Below, piece after piece: positions 1-6,109 of a stretch of DNA of 6,109 nt. Made by a program: the position numbers and the translations under genes. The notes below the pieces were generated by a model, which was not told the origin of the DNA, searched no databases, and saw only the letters and a program-made list of their open reading frames with translations. The stretch is from the NCBI GenBank assembly GCA_012719555.1, contig JAAYAE010000050.1:1-6109 (forward strand), read 5' to 3'. The DNA is from Acholeplasmataceae bacterium (lineage in GTDB: Bacteria; Bacillota; Negativicutes; Acidaminococcales; Acidaminococcaceae). Every line of letters begins with the position of its first letter. Within the stretch, counting starts at the first letter, position 1.

Positions 1-29
1 ACCTACCATATAGTAATATATACTAGTAA

Positions 30-57
30 ATTTTATCACATTTATTTTTCTTGTCAA
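30..57 (-). promoter_or_regulatory. Candidate sigma-A-type promoter firing left, out of the window
   Basis: On the minus strand a perfect -35 box TTGACA (57 to 52) is followed after 16 bp by TAAAAT (35 to 30), which matches the -10 consensus at 5 of 6 positions. A TG one base upstream of the -10 box makes it an extended -10. Transcription would begin around 22-24 and leave the window. It lies just past the rmuC stop codon, so the gene to the left may have its own promoter rather than relying on rmuC read-through. A short imperfect palindrome, AGTA...TACT at 12-24, sits at the predicted start and could be an operator, but it is too AT-rich to argue strongly. The rest of 1-84 shows no gene and no clear rmuC terminator. 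Confidence 0.5.
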
Positions 58-84
58 ATAGACTATGCAACTTACATCGTCACC

Positions 85-1062
85 TTACACCTTATCTTCG
101 CTATCTTCTATGTTAAGCTCCGATGCCTTATTAAGGCGCTTAGTAATAATACGAGTTCTATCGGCAGTGTTATCTAGTTGATTCTGGGCTTCTTGCAATT
201 TTTTTTGTGTTTTTTCCAGATTATCAGCAAAAGTAGCGAAATCATTCTTTAATGTCGCTACCATTTTCCACACCTCACCGGTCTGCCTCTCAATAGCCAA
301 GGTTTTAAAACCCATTTGCAAACTGTTAAGTAGTGCCGCCAAAGTAGTTGGTCCTGCTACAGTAACTCGATATTTCCTTTGCAGTTCATCAAGTAACCCC
401 GGAATACTTACTGCTTCGGCAAATAAACCTTCAACAGGAAGATACATAACCGCAAAATCCGTAGAATTGGGCGGACAGATATATTTGTCGCGAATGTCCT
501 TAGCCTCACTCTTAAACCGTGACTCTAACTGTCTGAGAGCTGCTGTTGCTGCCTCTAAATTCGCTTCTTCCCGAGCTTCTATTAGTCTTTGGAAATCCTC
601 TTGAGGAAATTTGGCATCAATAGGCAACCAGACAGGTTTTCCTTCTACCTTGCCCGGAAGTTTCAAGGCAAACTCCACACGTTCACTGCCACGGGGTTTA
701 ATAGCTACGTTTTCTTCATATTGATTAGGGGCCAGCATTTCCTTTAAAAGATTACCCAGCTGCATTTCTCCCCAGATTCCCCTATTTTTAACATTTGTAA
801 GAATTCGCTTTAGATCACCTACGCCGCCGGCTAAGCTTTGCATGCTTCCCAATCCTTTGTGCACTTCTTCCAAACGTGCACTCACACTATTAAACGAGGC
901 ACTGAGTTTATGATCAATAGTTGTATTAAGTCTGTCTAATCGTTCCTCCTGAGTTCTGGCGTTTTCTCCAACTCTAGCCTGAATACTATCAGTAAGACGC
1001 AATAACAAATAAATTAAAATAAGTAATGCAATAAGACCTGCTCCCAAGATTATATTATTCAT
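85..1062 (-). CDS. rmuC: RmuC family DNA recombination protein, membrane-anchored
   Basis: This encodes a 325-aa RmuC protein. The family is linked in E. coli to limiting inversions and rearrangements at short inverted repeats and is predicted to carry a restriction-endonuclease-like fold. The N-terminus has a hydrophobic segment (about residues 4-22), then a charged coiled-coil stretch (about 26-75), the RmuC core (about 85-270) and a second coiled coil (about 272-300). Core signatures are GIWGE (95-99), LPIDAKFP (146-153, with an Asp149-x-Lys151 pair that fits a nuclease-like site), a KYICPPNSTDFAVMYLPVEG-type block (193-212) and the VAGPTTLAALLNSLQMGFKT block (235-254). It is shorter than E. 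coli RmuC (about 475 aa), mainly because the N-terminal coiled coil is shorter; compact versions are common in Firmicutes. The start is supported by a perfect AGGAGG five bases upstream. It is divergent from the efflux operon, with no sign of a functional link. Confidence 0.95.
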   Translation of the reverse strand: MNNIILGAGLIALLILIYLLLRLTDSIQARVGENARTQEERLDRLNTTIDHKLSASFNSVSARLEEVHKGLGSMQSLAGGVGDLKRILTNVKNRGIWGEMQLGNLLKEMLAPNQYEENVAIKPRGSERVEFALKLPGKVEGKPVWLPIDAKFPQEDFQRLIEAREEANLEAATAALRQLESRFKSEAKDIRDKYICPPNSTDFAVMYLPVEGLFAEAVSIPGLLDELQRKYRVTVAGPTTLAALLNSLQMGFKTLAIERQTGEVWKMVATLKNDFATFADNLEKTQKKLQEAQNQLDNTADRTRIITKRLNKASELNIEDSEDKV

Positions 1063-1067
1063 GTTTT

Positions 1068-1073
1068 CCTCCT
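1068..1073 (-). promoter_or_regulatory. Ribosome binding site of rmuC
   Basis: The minus strand reads AGGAGG, fully complementary to the anti-Shine-Dalgarno core, with 5 nt to the ATG at 1062. It fixes the rmuC start and points to Firmicutes-style translation initiation. Confidence 0.85.
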
Positions 1074-1086
1074 ATTGTGCAGCACC

Positions 1087-1100
1087 GAAGAGCCTTCTTC
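1087..1100 (-). other. Small hairpin in the rmuC leader
   Basis: GAAGA and TCTTC form a 5-bp stem with a 4-nt loop in the predicted 5' leader of rmuC. Outer GCAG/CTGC segments (1079-1082 and 1103-1106) could pair and lengthen it with internal mismatches. It ends a few bases upstream of the ribosome binding site. It may only be a modest leader structure, and nothing resembles a known riboswitch. Confidence 0.2.
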
Positions 1101-1112
1101 CTCTGCTTATTT

Positions 1113-1121
1113 ATTATAACA
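1113..1121 (-). promoter_or_regulatory. Extended -10 promoter of rmuC
   Basis: The minus strand carries TGTTATAAT, a perfect extended -10 element (TGnTATAAT), about 50 bases upstream of the rmuC start. No good -35 box lies at 16-18 bp, which extended -10 promoters tolerate; a TTGCTA further out (1146 to 1141) is too distant at 22 bp. Predicted transcription start is near 1106, giving a leader of about 44 nt. Confidence 0.55.
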
Positions 1122-1167
1122 TTTATATCTATTTTTATGGTAGCAATAATCCCGCACGTATTCCTAC

Positions 1168-1195
1168 TTGAAACACCTCATTATTATGTTATAAT
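1168..1195 (+). promoter_or_regulatory. Promoter of the tetR-adaptor-permease operon
   Basis: TTGAAA (1168-1173, 5 of 6 to consensus) and a perfect TATAAT (1190-1195) are separated by 16 bp. A TG at 1187-1188 makes the -10 extended. Transcription should begin near 1202, giving a leader of about 50 nt before the tetR ATG. This is the only strong promoter seen upstream of the three plus-strand genes, so it probably drives all of them. Such a near-consensus promoter would give high expression if repression were lost. Confidence 0.65.
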
Positions 1196-1196
1196 G

Positions 1197-1227
1197 TAAT
1201 TAGTTAATTAGTCGTTTAATTTAATTA
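1197..1227 (+). promoter_or_regulatory. Candidate TetR operator over the transcription start
   Basis: TAATTA occurs three times here (1197-1202, 1205-1210, 1222-1227). Within the cluster, AATTA (1206-1210) and TAATT (1217-1221) are inverted arms around a central CG (1213-1214), giving a 16-bp palindrome symmetric at 12 positions. Location over and just after the predicted +1 is where a TetR-family autorepressor commonly binds. The local AT-richness means such repeats can arise by chance, so the exact operator is uncertain. Confidence 0.35.
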
Positions 1228-1234
1228 TTTGTTA

Positions 1235-1242
1235 AGAGGTGA
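1235..1242 (+). promoter_or_regulatory. Ribosome binding site of tetR
   Basis: AGAGGTGA closely matches the extended Shine-Dalgarno sequence, with 8 nt to the ATG at 1251. It supports that start and shows the regulator was translated from this position before the frameshift arose. Confidence 0.7.
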
Positions 1243-1250
1243 ATTGAACT

Positions 1251-1837
1251 ATGCCAAAAAAGACCGAACAGGACTCTTCTACCGCCGAAAAGATTCTGCA
1301 GGCCGCCATTGATTTATTTGCTACCAACGATTTTACCGGAGTGTCAATCAAAGATATCTCCCGTCGTTCTGAAGTAAATAGTGCCCTGATTTCCTATTAC
1401 TTTGGCGGGAAAAACAGTTATACCAAAAAGTCCTTGATATTTGTACTGATTTGTTTATCAATTTTATTGATAATTTAAATAAGCAGGATTTAGATCCTGC
1501 TGAGAAATTACGCCTTTATGTAAAAGACGTATCAGCAATCGAAATCTCTAACAATACCCGCGCACAGCTTGTTTTTAGAGAAATAACAAATCCTTCTGGG
1601 GTTTGCAACGATTTTGTTAAATCCAAACTTTTAAAAATTCATGAATTTTTATTGAGCATCGTAGAAGAGGGCAAAGCTGTTGGTACAATCTACCCTAAAC
1701 TGGATGCCTCCCACGTTGCTTTCACCCTGGAAAGCATTATTTCTTTCTTTTTTCTCACGAAGCATTTAGTAGACGAAGACAAAACATATCTATCTGAAGT
1801 CCTTAATAGTTATTTAGCAAGTGTCATTAAAGTTTAG
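1251..1837 (+). pseudogene. TetR-family transcriptional regulator, frameshifted
   Basis: The first frame (1251-1478) gives 75 aa: a complete N-terminal TetR DNA-binding domain with the helix-turn-helix at about residues 31-54 (VSIKDISRRSEVNSALISYYFGGK-like), then nonsense from about residue 55. The second frame, ending at 1837, supplies the C-terminal ligand-binding and dimerisation helices. Adding one A to the A-run at 1410-1414 changes GGKNSYTKK to GGKKQLYQKVLD, restoring the family pattern and one 195-aa protein, normal for TetR. As written, the product would keep the DNA-binding head but lose the dimerisation region, so it is probably inactive. The gene starts the efflux operon, 12 nt ahead of the adaptor, and would be its local repressor. 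Whether the lesion is genuine or a homopolymer sequencing error cannot be decided here. The effector is unknown. Confidence 0.85.
1482..1501 (+). repeat. Perfect 8-bp inverted repeat inside tetR
   Basis: AGCAGGAT and ATCCTGCT flank a TTAG loop, forming a perfect 8-bp stem three bases after the premature stop of the first tetR frame (1476-1478). No T-run follows, so it does not look like an intrinsic terminator. In the restored frame it encodes ordinary residues (KQDLDP region), so it may be coincidental. Confidence 0.4.
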
Positions 1838-1843
1838 GGGGAG
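1837..1843 (+). promoter_or_regulatory. Ribosome binding site of the adaptor gene
   Basis: GGGGGAG begins on the last base of the tetR stop codon and lies 6 nt before the ATG at 1850. It sets the adaptor start and gives this gene its own strong initiation site, so it should be translated even though tetR is frameshifted. Confidence 0.75.
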
Positions 1844-1849
1844 AACAAG

Positions 1850-2974
1850 ATGTTGATTAAGGAAAAATTGCATTCTCTAGGTTTAACAAAAAAACGTCTT
1901 TTTGTTATTTTAGGTGTCATTCTAATCATCTTAATAGGCGGTAGAATTTTTAATGGTATATTTAACTCCAAACCCGTTGCCAAAACAATTCCTATTGTCC
2001 GCACCATTACCGTTGGCAAAAGTTCCACAGAAAATATATTTCAATATCCCGGCGAAGTACGTGGTCGTTACGAAAGCAATCTAGCCTTTCAAGTGGCAGG
2101 AAAAATAGTATCCCGCAGTGTCAATTTAGGTGACAGGGTTACTGCCGGACAAGTGCTCATGCAAATAGATCCTAAAGATATTACACAAACAGTCAACGCC
2201 AGCAATGCCGCTCTTAATGCAGCTCAATCTCAATATGAATTAGCGGCTAAAAATGCTGACCGTTACCGGGAACTTTATAACAGTGGTGCTGTCAGCAAAA
2301 TAACTGTTGAACAATATGAAAACACCGCTAATGCAGCACTTGCTTCCGTACAACAGGCTCAAGCACAGCTGACCGGCAATAATCACCAATTGGAATATAC
2401 ACAGCTAATAGCGGATCATGACGGTGTCATTGCTGCTATTAATGGTGAAATTGGCATGGTAGTTGCCGCTGGAACTTCCATGATAACTTTGGTGCAAGAT
2501 GGCCAACGTGAGATACAAATATTTATTCCTGAAAATCAGTTAGGAAATATTTATCCCGGTCAACCTGTGCAAGTCGATTTTTGGGCCTTAAACAATGTAA
2601 AAGTAAATGGCACTATCAGCGAAATAGCACCCATGGCTGATTCCACCACTCGCACCTACAAAGTACGTGTCGCCTTAAGTACCATGCCTGAACAAGTTAA
2701 ATTAGGCATGACTGCTAAAGTTATTTTAAATGCCGGCAATTCCACCGATGTTGTTATCCCAAGTTCCGCTATTTATCAAACAGGCGATAAGCCAAATGTG
2801 TGGGTAGTAGTAGATAAACACGTGCAATTAGTCCCTATTGAGATTAGCAAGTATCGCGACAATGACGTAGTTGTAAAGTCAGGGTTGAAAAAGGGCGACG
2901 TAGTGGTCTCCGGCGGTATAACCAGACTAACAGCTAACGATGAAGTTCGCTTGGAAGATGGTGGCACATTATGA
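1850..2974 (+). CDS. RND efflux periplasmic adaptor (HlyD/AcrA-type membrane fusion protein)
   Basis: This 374-aa protein bridges an inner-membrane RND pump to an outer-membrane channel. A single hydrophobic segment (about residues 17-35) follows a basic N-terminus. No lipobox cysteine is seen, so it is probably anchored by an uncleaved helix rather than a lipid. Two lipoyl half-motifs (about 78-108, AFQVAGKI...GDRVTAGQVLMQIDP, and about 184-216, with DGVIAAINGEIGMVVAAG) flank an alpha-helical hairpin (about 112-180) rich in Ala, Gln and Asn. A beta-barrel domain (about 218-295) contains the TRTYKVRV signature at 267-274, and a membrane-proximal domain (about 300-370) ends the protein. Length is normal for the family. 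It sits 12 nt after tetR, and its stop overlaps the permease start (ATGA), which suggests translational coupling and matched expression. The substrate cannot be read from the adaptor. Confidence 0.93.
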   Translation: MLIKEKLHSLGLTKKRLFVILGVILIILIGGRIFNGIFNSKPVAKTIPIVRTITVGKSSTENIFQYPGEVRGRYESNLAFQVAGKIVSRSVNLGDRVTAGQVLMQIDPKDITQTVNASNAALNAAQSQYELAAKNADRYRELYNSGAVSKITVEQYENTANAALASVQQAQAQLTGNNHQLEYTQLIADHDGVIAAINGEIGMVVAAGTSMITLVQDGQREIQIFIPENQLGNIYPGQPVQVDFWALNNVKVNGTISEIAPMADSTTRTYKVRVALSTMPEQVKLGMTAKVILNAGNSTDVVIPSSAIYQTGDKPNVWVVVDKHVQLVPIEISKYRDNDVVVKSGLKKGDVVVSGGITRLTANDEVRLEDGGTL

Positions 2975-5900
2975 ATTGGGCAGAATGGTCCATAAAACAT
3001 CGCCAAATCGTGTATTTTTTCATGTTTCTCTGTTTGCTCATGGGTATTTATTCCTATAATGAACTAGGCCGCAGTGAAGATCCCAATTTTACTATTAAGC
3101 AAATGGTTGTATCTGCGTCTTGGCCGGGAGCTACTGCCAAGCAAATGGAAATGCACGTTACAGATAAATTAGAAAAAATGATTCAAACCGTACCGGATTT
3201 AGATTATACTACCAGTTATTCCCGCTCCGGTGTTTGCGTTATTACTGTCAATCTAAAAGATAGCGTAAAAAGTGCTGTTGTTAAAAATCGCTGGAAAGAT
3301 TTGCGTAATATTGTAGCTGATAATAGATCAGATTTGCCTGCAGATTTGTATGGTCCGTATTTCGACGATCGTTTTGATGACGTTTACGGTAATGTTTATG
3401 CCATTACTTCCGATAATTTTTCTTACGAAGATATGCGTAAGGTCGCGTCAAAAATCAAAGATATATGTGTAGGTATCCCGGATGTTAAAAAAGTTGAACT
3501 AATTGGAGTACAACAAGAACAAATAAATATACAAATGAGTAATAATAAACTCTCTCAGCTTGGTCTATCGGTCACAGATTTAGCCTCTCTTATTCAAGCA
3601 GAAACCTCTATTACTCCAGCCGGTATGGTAGATAGCGATGTCTCCAACGTAAATTTGCGCCTCACCGGTTTGCCTGACAGCGTGGAAAATATTAAATCAA
3701 TCCCAATAAAAGCTAACGGCCGTGTTTTTCGTCTTGGCGATATTGCTGAAATAACTCGTGGCTACCCCAGCCCTGCTGATCCCAAAATGTATTTTAATGG
3801 CAAACCTGCTATAGGCATTGCTATTTCTATGACGGATGGCGGCAATAATATAAAATTGGGCAACAATCTAAATGCTTTGGCTACAAAAATTAGTAGTGAA
3901 CTACCCTTGGGATTCGAGTTTAACCAGGTAGCGAACCAGCCTCAAGTAGTACAAAATTCCATTAATGAATTTGTAAAAAGTTTATTAGAAGCTGTTGTTA
4001 TAGTCCTTGTTGTTTCACTTATGAGTTTAGGGCGGCAATGCGGCTATGTTATTTCTATGTGTATTCCCCTAGTTTTACTAGGTTCCTTTATCAGCATGTT
4101 CATCATGGGAATTGACCTCCACAAAGTTTCTTTGGGAGCCCTAATTATTTCTTTGGGCATGTTAGTTGACGACTCCATTGTGGTGGTAGAACTCATGGAA
4201 GTAAAAATGGCAGAAGGCTGGGATCGCGTAAAAGCTGCCAGCTTTGCTTTTAAAACCTGTGCTCAACCACTGCTTGTAGGTACATTAGTTACCTGCGCCG
4301 GCTTTTTACCAATCGCTTTATCCAGTAGTCTTGCGTCCGAATTTGCCAGTGCTTTATTTCCTGTAATTTCTATTACCTTGTTATTATCATGGTTTATTTC
4401 TGCCACGGTTGCGCCTGTTTTGGGGTATAACTGGATTAAGCCTAAGAAACTAACCACAAGCACTGAGCAATTTAATACGCCTTTTTATACCGGCTTTAGA
4501 AAGGTTTTAGATTGGTCTTTATGTCACAGAAAAACAGTGATTTTATCCTCTGTTATTTTGCTCTTAAGTTCTCTTCTCCTTTTAAAAGTTGTTAAAAATG
4601 AATTTTTCCCAGGAGCTACCAGGCCTGAAATATTGGTAGAACTTAACTTGCCTGAAGGCAGCAGTGTAAAAGCGACAGACGCTGCCGCCACAAAATTAAC
4701 TAATCTGTTAAAAGAAGACGAAGGTGTAGAAAACATTGGTACCTATGTAGGTAAAAGTGCACCACGTTTCGTACTTGTTTTTAATCCTGTACAACCACGC
4801 GATAATTATGCTCAATTAGTTGTTGTAGCAAAAGACTTGCCAAACAGACTGCGTCTAGAAAATAAAATAAGAGAGCTTGTGTCCACTAATCTTCCTAATG
4901 TAACTAGTTATTCTCAATCTATTCCCTTGGGTCCCCCAACGCCTTATCCTGTTATGCTGCGCGTGTCTGCTCCTACAGATGCTTTAGCTAAAGAATATGC
5001 GGCAAAAGTTCGTGCTGTTATGAACAAAAACGAAAATATTACTATGACTATTTACGATTGGATGGATCGAGCCAAAGCACTTAAAGTCGAAATCGATAAT
5101 GATAAATTAAGACAAATGGGTCTTACACGCAAGACCGTTGCTAGTGCCCTGCAAGCTGAAATCTCCGGTTATACAGTATCCCAATATTTGGAAGGAGACC
5201 AATCTTTGCCTATGATCTTCCGTTTAGATCGCAAAGATTTTAACAATGTAGACGATGTAGCCAATATTTCTATTCCTACGTCCGGCGGTGCTGTACCTTT
5301 GTCACAAGTAGCAAATATCTCCTATACTGCGGAAGAAAATATGATTTATCGACGCAACTTGCTTCCTACCATAACTGTAGAAGGCGGTATCAAAGATGGT
5401 GTAACCGGTAATGATGTGACTAAAGAAGTTTATGCACAATTGGCTGATGTTCGCAAAAGTTTACCAAGCGGTGTGACTATTGACATAGGTGGTCCTTTAG
5501 AAAAGAGTAATGATACCCTTGCCTACATTATGAAACCCGTACCTATAATGCTTATTACCATGCTTGTGCTCTTAATGCTGCAATTGCAAGATATACGCAA
5601 ACTGATAATTATCTTTTGTACCGCGCCTTTCGGAATCATAGGAGTACTTTTAGGCCTTGTAATATTTAATGCTCCTATGGGTTTCTTGGCAGAACTTGGT
5701 GTCCTTGCCCTTGTCGGTATAATAATACGTAACTCAATTGTACTTATGGACCAAATAGTACAACACTTGGATTCGGGAATGGATCCCTATGAATCAGTAT
5801 TGGAGTCTGCTATTGTCAGATTTAGGCCAATTATGTTAGCTGCAGTAACTACAGTTCTTGGCTTGATTCCTATGTTTCCCAGTAAATTCTGGCAATCTAT

Positions 5901-6109
5901 GGCAGTTACCCTCTCTTGTGGTCTCACCGGAGCCACTGTTATCACTTTGATTGTTATGCCGGTTCTGTACGTTACTTTATTTAATATTCATAAAAAAGAA
6001 TACCTGGCTATTCAAAGCACGAACACCAGTATTTCTCTTATTTTGAGAAATACTGGTGTTTATTATTACTTTTTTATATTGTCAGTAAAATATTTAGCAC
6101 ATTCCAGTG
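2971..6109 (+). CDS. RND efflux permease (AcrB/HAE-type), 3' end open at the window edge
   Basis: This is the inner-membrane, proton-driven pump subunit. The frame is open for 1046 codons without a stop. It shows the duplicated RND plan: TM1 (about 12-28), a periplasmic loop with GRSEDPNFTIKQMVV and WPGAT motifs, TM2-TM6 (about 336-484), TM7 (about 520-540) followed by EFFPGA (544-549), a second periplasmic loop, and TM8-TM12 (about 853-1003). TM4 carries GMLVDDSIVVVE with Asp400-Asp401, equivalent to the AcrB proton-relay aspartates. TM10 reads GIIIRNS with Arg920 where AcrB has Lys940. TM11 begins RFRP (950-953). The sequence is closer to HAE-type pumps than to CusA heavy-metal pumps, but the substrate is unknown. 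The family's C-terminus would be expected near LYVTLFNIHKKE (residue 1010, base 6000). The further 36 residues cross a terminator-like hairpin and look non-native, suggesting a lost stop. The start overlaps the adaptor stop. Confidence 0.93.
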   Translation, partial: MNWAEWSIKHRQIVYFFMFLCLLMGIYSYNELGRSEDPNFTIKQMVVSASWPGATAKQMEMHVTDKLEKMIQTVPDLDYTTSYSRSGVCVITVNLKDSVKSAVVKNRWKDLRNIVADNRSDLPADLYGPYFDDRFDDVYGNVYAITSDNFSYEDMRKVASKIKDICVGIPDVKKVELIGVQQEQINIQMSNNKLSQLGLSVTDLASLIQAETSITPAGMVDSDVSNVNLRLTGLPDSVENIKSIPIKANGRVFRLGDIAEITRGYPSPADPKMYFNGKPAIGIAISMTDGGNNIKLGNNLNALATKISSELPLGFEFNQVANQPQVVQNSINEFVKSLLEAVVIVLVVSLMSLGRQCGYVISMCIPLVLLGSFISMFIMGIDLHKVSLGALIISLGMLVDDSIVVVELMEVKMAEGWDRVKAASFAFKTCAQPLLVGTLVTCAGFLPIALSSSLASEFASALFPVISITLLLSWFISATVAPVLGYNWIKPKKLTTSTEQFNTPFYTGFRKVLDWSLCHRKTVILSSVILLLSSLLLLKVVKNEFFPGATRPEILVELNLPEGSSVKATDAAATKLTNLLKEDEGVENIGTYVGKSAPRFVLVFNPVQPRDNYAQLVVVAKDLPNRLRLENKIRELVSTNLPNVTSYSQSIPLGPPTPYPVMLRVSAPTDALAKEYAAKVRAVMNKNENITMTIYDWMDRAKALKVEIDNDKLRQMGLTRKTVASALQAEISGYTVSQYLEGDQSLPMIFRLDRKDFNNVDDVANISIPTSGGAVPLSQVANISYTAEENMIYRRNLLPTITVEGGIKDGVTGNDVTKEVYAQLADVRKSLPSGVTIDIGGPLEKSNDTLAYIMKPVPIMLITMLVLLMLQLQDIRKLIIIFCTAPFGIIGVLLGLVIFNAPMGFLAELGVLALVGIIIRNSIVLMDQIVQHLDSGMDPYESVLESAIVRFRPIMLAAVTTVLGLIPMFPSKFWQSMAVTLSCGLTGATVITLIVMPVLYVTLFNIHKKEYLAIQSTNTSISLILRNTGVYYYFFILSVKYLAHSS
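6022..6077 (+). terminator. Probable rho-independent terminator of the efflux operon
   Basis: A perfect 16-bp inverted repeat (6022-6037 and 6045-6060) with a 7-nt loop is followed by a T-rich tract that includes six consecutive T (6070-6075). It lies about 20 bases after the expected permease C-terminus, where an operon terminator should be. The longest T-run begins 9 nt after the stem, later than in a textbook terminator, although the intervening bases are also T-rich. The permease frame as written reads through it. Bases 6078-6109 show nothing further. Confidence 0.7.

Noticed and set aside
1..84. Terminator for rmuC
   Set aside because: No GC-containing stem followed by a T-run is found on the minus strand after the stop codon. 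The only palindrome (12-24) is short and AT-only apart from its ends.
1087..1106. Riboswitch or attenuator in the rmuC leader
   Set aside because: The pairing is only a 5-bp stem with mismatched outer arms, the leader is about 44 nt, and no known aptamer pattern or terminator alternative is visible.
1407..1420. Programmed -1 frameshifting or transcript slippage joining the two tetR frames
   Set aside because: The G-GGA-AAA string is out of phase with the reading frame, Lys-tRNA would have to re-pair with GAA, and a five-A run is short for efficient slippage. A simple deletion or sequencing error is more economical.
1451..1837. A separate 128-aa gene starting at TTG 1451
   Set aside because: It is the C-terminal part of the TetR protein in a shifted frame. 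No ribosome binding site precedes the TTG, and the residues before it (in the same frame back to about 1416) already continue the TetR homology.
1834..2028. Minus-strand open frame of 64 aa
   Set aside because: It is antisense to the 5' part of the adaptor gene, has no family resemblance, and the plus-strand frame is clearly coding.
2776..3006. Minus-strand open frame of 76 aa across the adaptor/permease junction
   Set aside because: It is antisense to two well-supported overlapping genes, with no recognisable domain.
4263..4736. Two minus-strand open frames (66 and 70 aa, at 4263-4463 and 4524-4736)
   Set aside because: Both lie antisense inside the RND permease, whose transmembrane and periplasmic motifs run unbroken through the region.
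1..6109. CRISPR array, insertion sequence, tRNA or other mobile or RNA element
   Set aside because: No spaced direct repeats, transposase motifs, terminal inverted repeats or tRNA-like cloverleaf were seen. Nearly all of the window is explained by four genes and their control regions.

Overview
The window looks like chromosomal DNA from an AT-rich bacterium with a two-membrane envelope and Firmicutes-style signals. An inner-membrane RND pump with its periplasmic adaptor implies an outer membrane. The near-perfect Shine-Dalgarno sites (AGGAGG before rmuC, GGGGGAG before the adaptor) and the TTGAAA/TGnTATAAT-type promoters are typical of low-GC Gram-positive lineages. A diderm Firmicute such as a member of the Negativicutes fits both, but this is inference from style and gene content, not a marker-based assignment.

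Layout. Positions 1-84 are non-coding and hold a good candidate promoter pointing left out of the window. Positions 85-1062 (minus strand) are rmuC. Positions 1063-1250 are a divergent intergenic region with a promoter for each side and an AT-rich candidate operator. On the plus strand a three-gene efflux operon follows: a TetR-family regulator (1251-1837), a membrane fusion protein (1850-2974) and an RND permease (2971 to the window end, no stop seen). The last two genes overlap by ATGA. A perfect 16-bp inverted repeat with a T-rich tail (6022-6077) near the right edge looks like the operon terminator. No outer-membrane channel (TolC/OprM type) gene is present.

How the genes work together. 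The TetR protein would normally bind the promoter region and repress its own operon. The adaptor and permease form the inner-membrane and periplasmic parts of a proton-driven tripartite exporter that needs an outer-membrane channel encoded elsewhere. RmuC is unrelated to efflux and only shares the divergent intergenic region.

Two oddities stand out. First, tetR is frameshifted: one A appears to be missing from an A-run at 1410-1414, and restoring it gives a continuous 195-aa TetR protein. Second, the permease frame does not stop at its expected C-terminus (about residue 1010, near 6000) and reads through the terminator-like hairpin to the window end. These could be real mutations (regulator decay, stop loss) or sequencing errors. 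I see no novel system, CRISPR array, mobile element, rRNA or tRNA.
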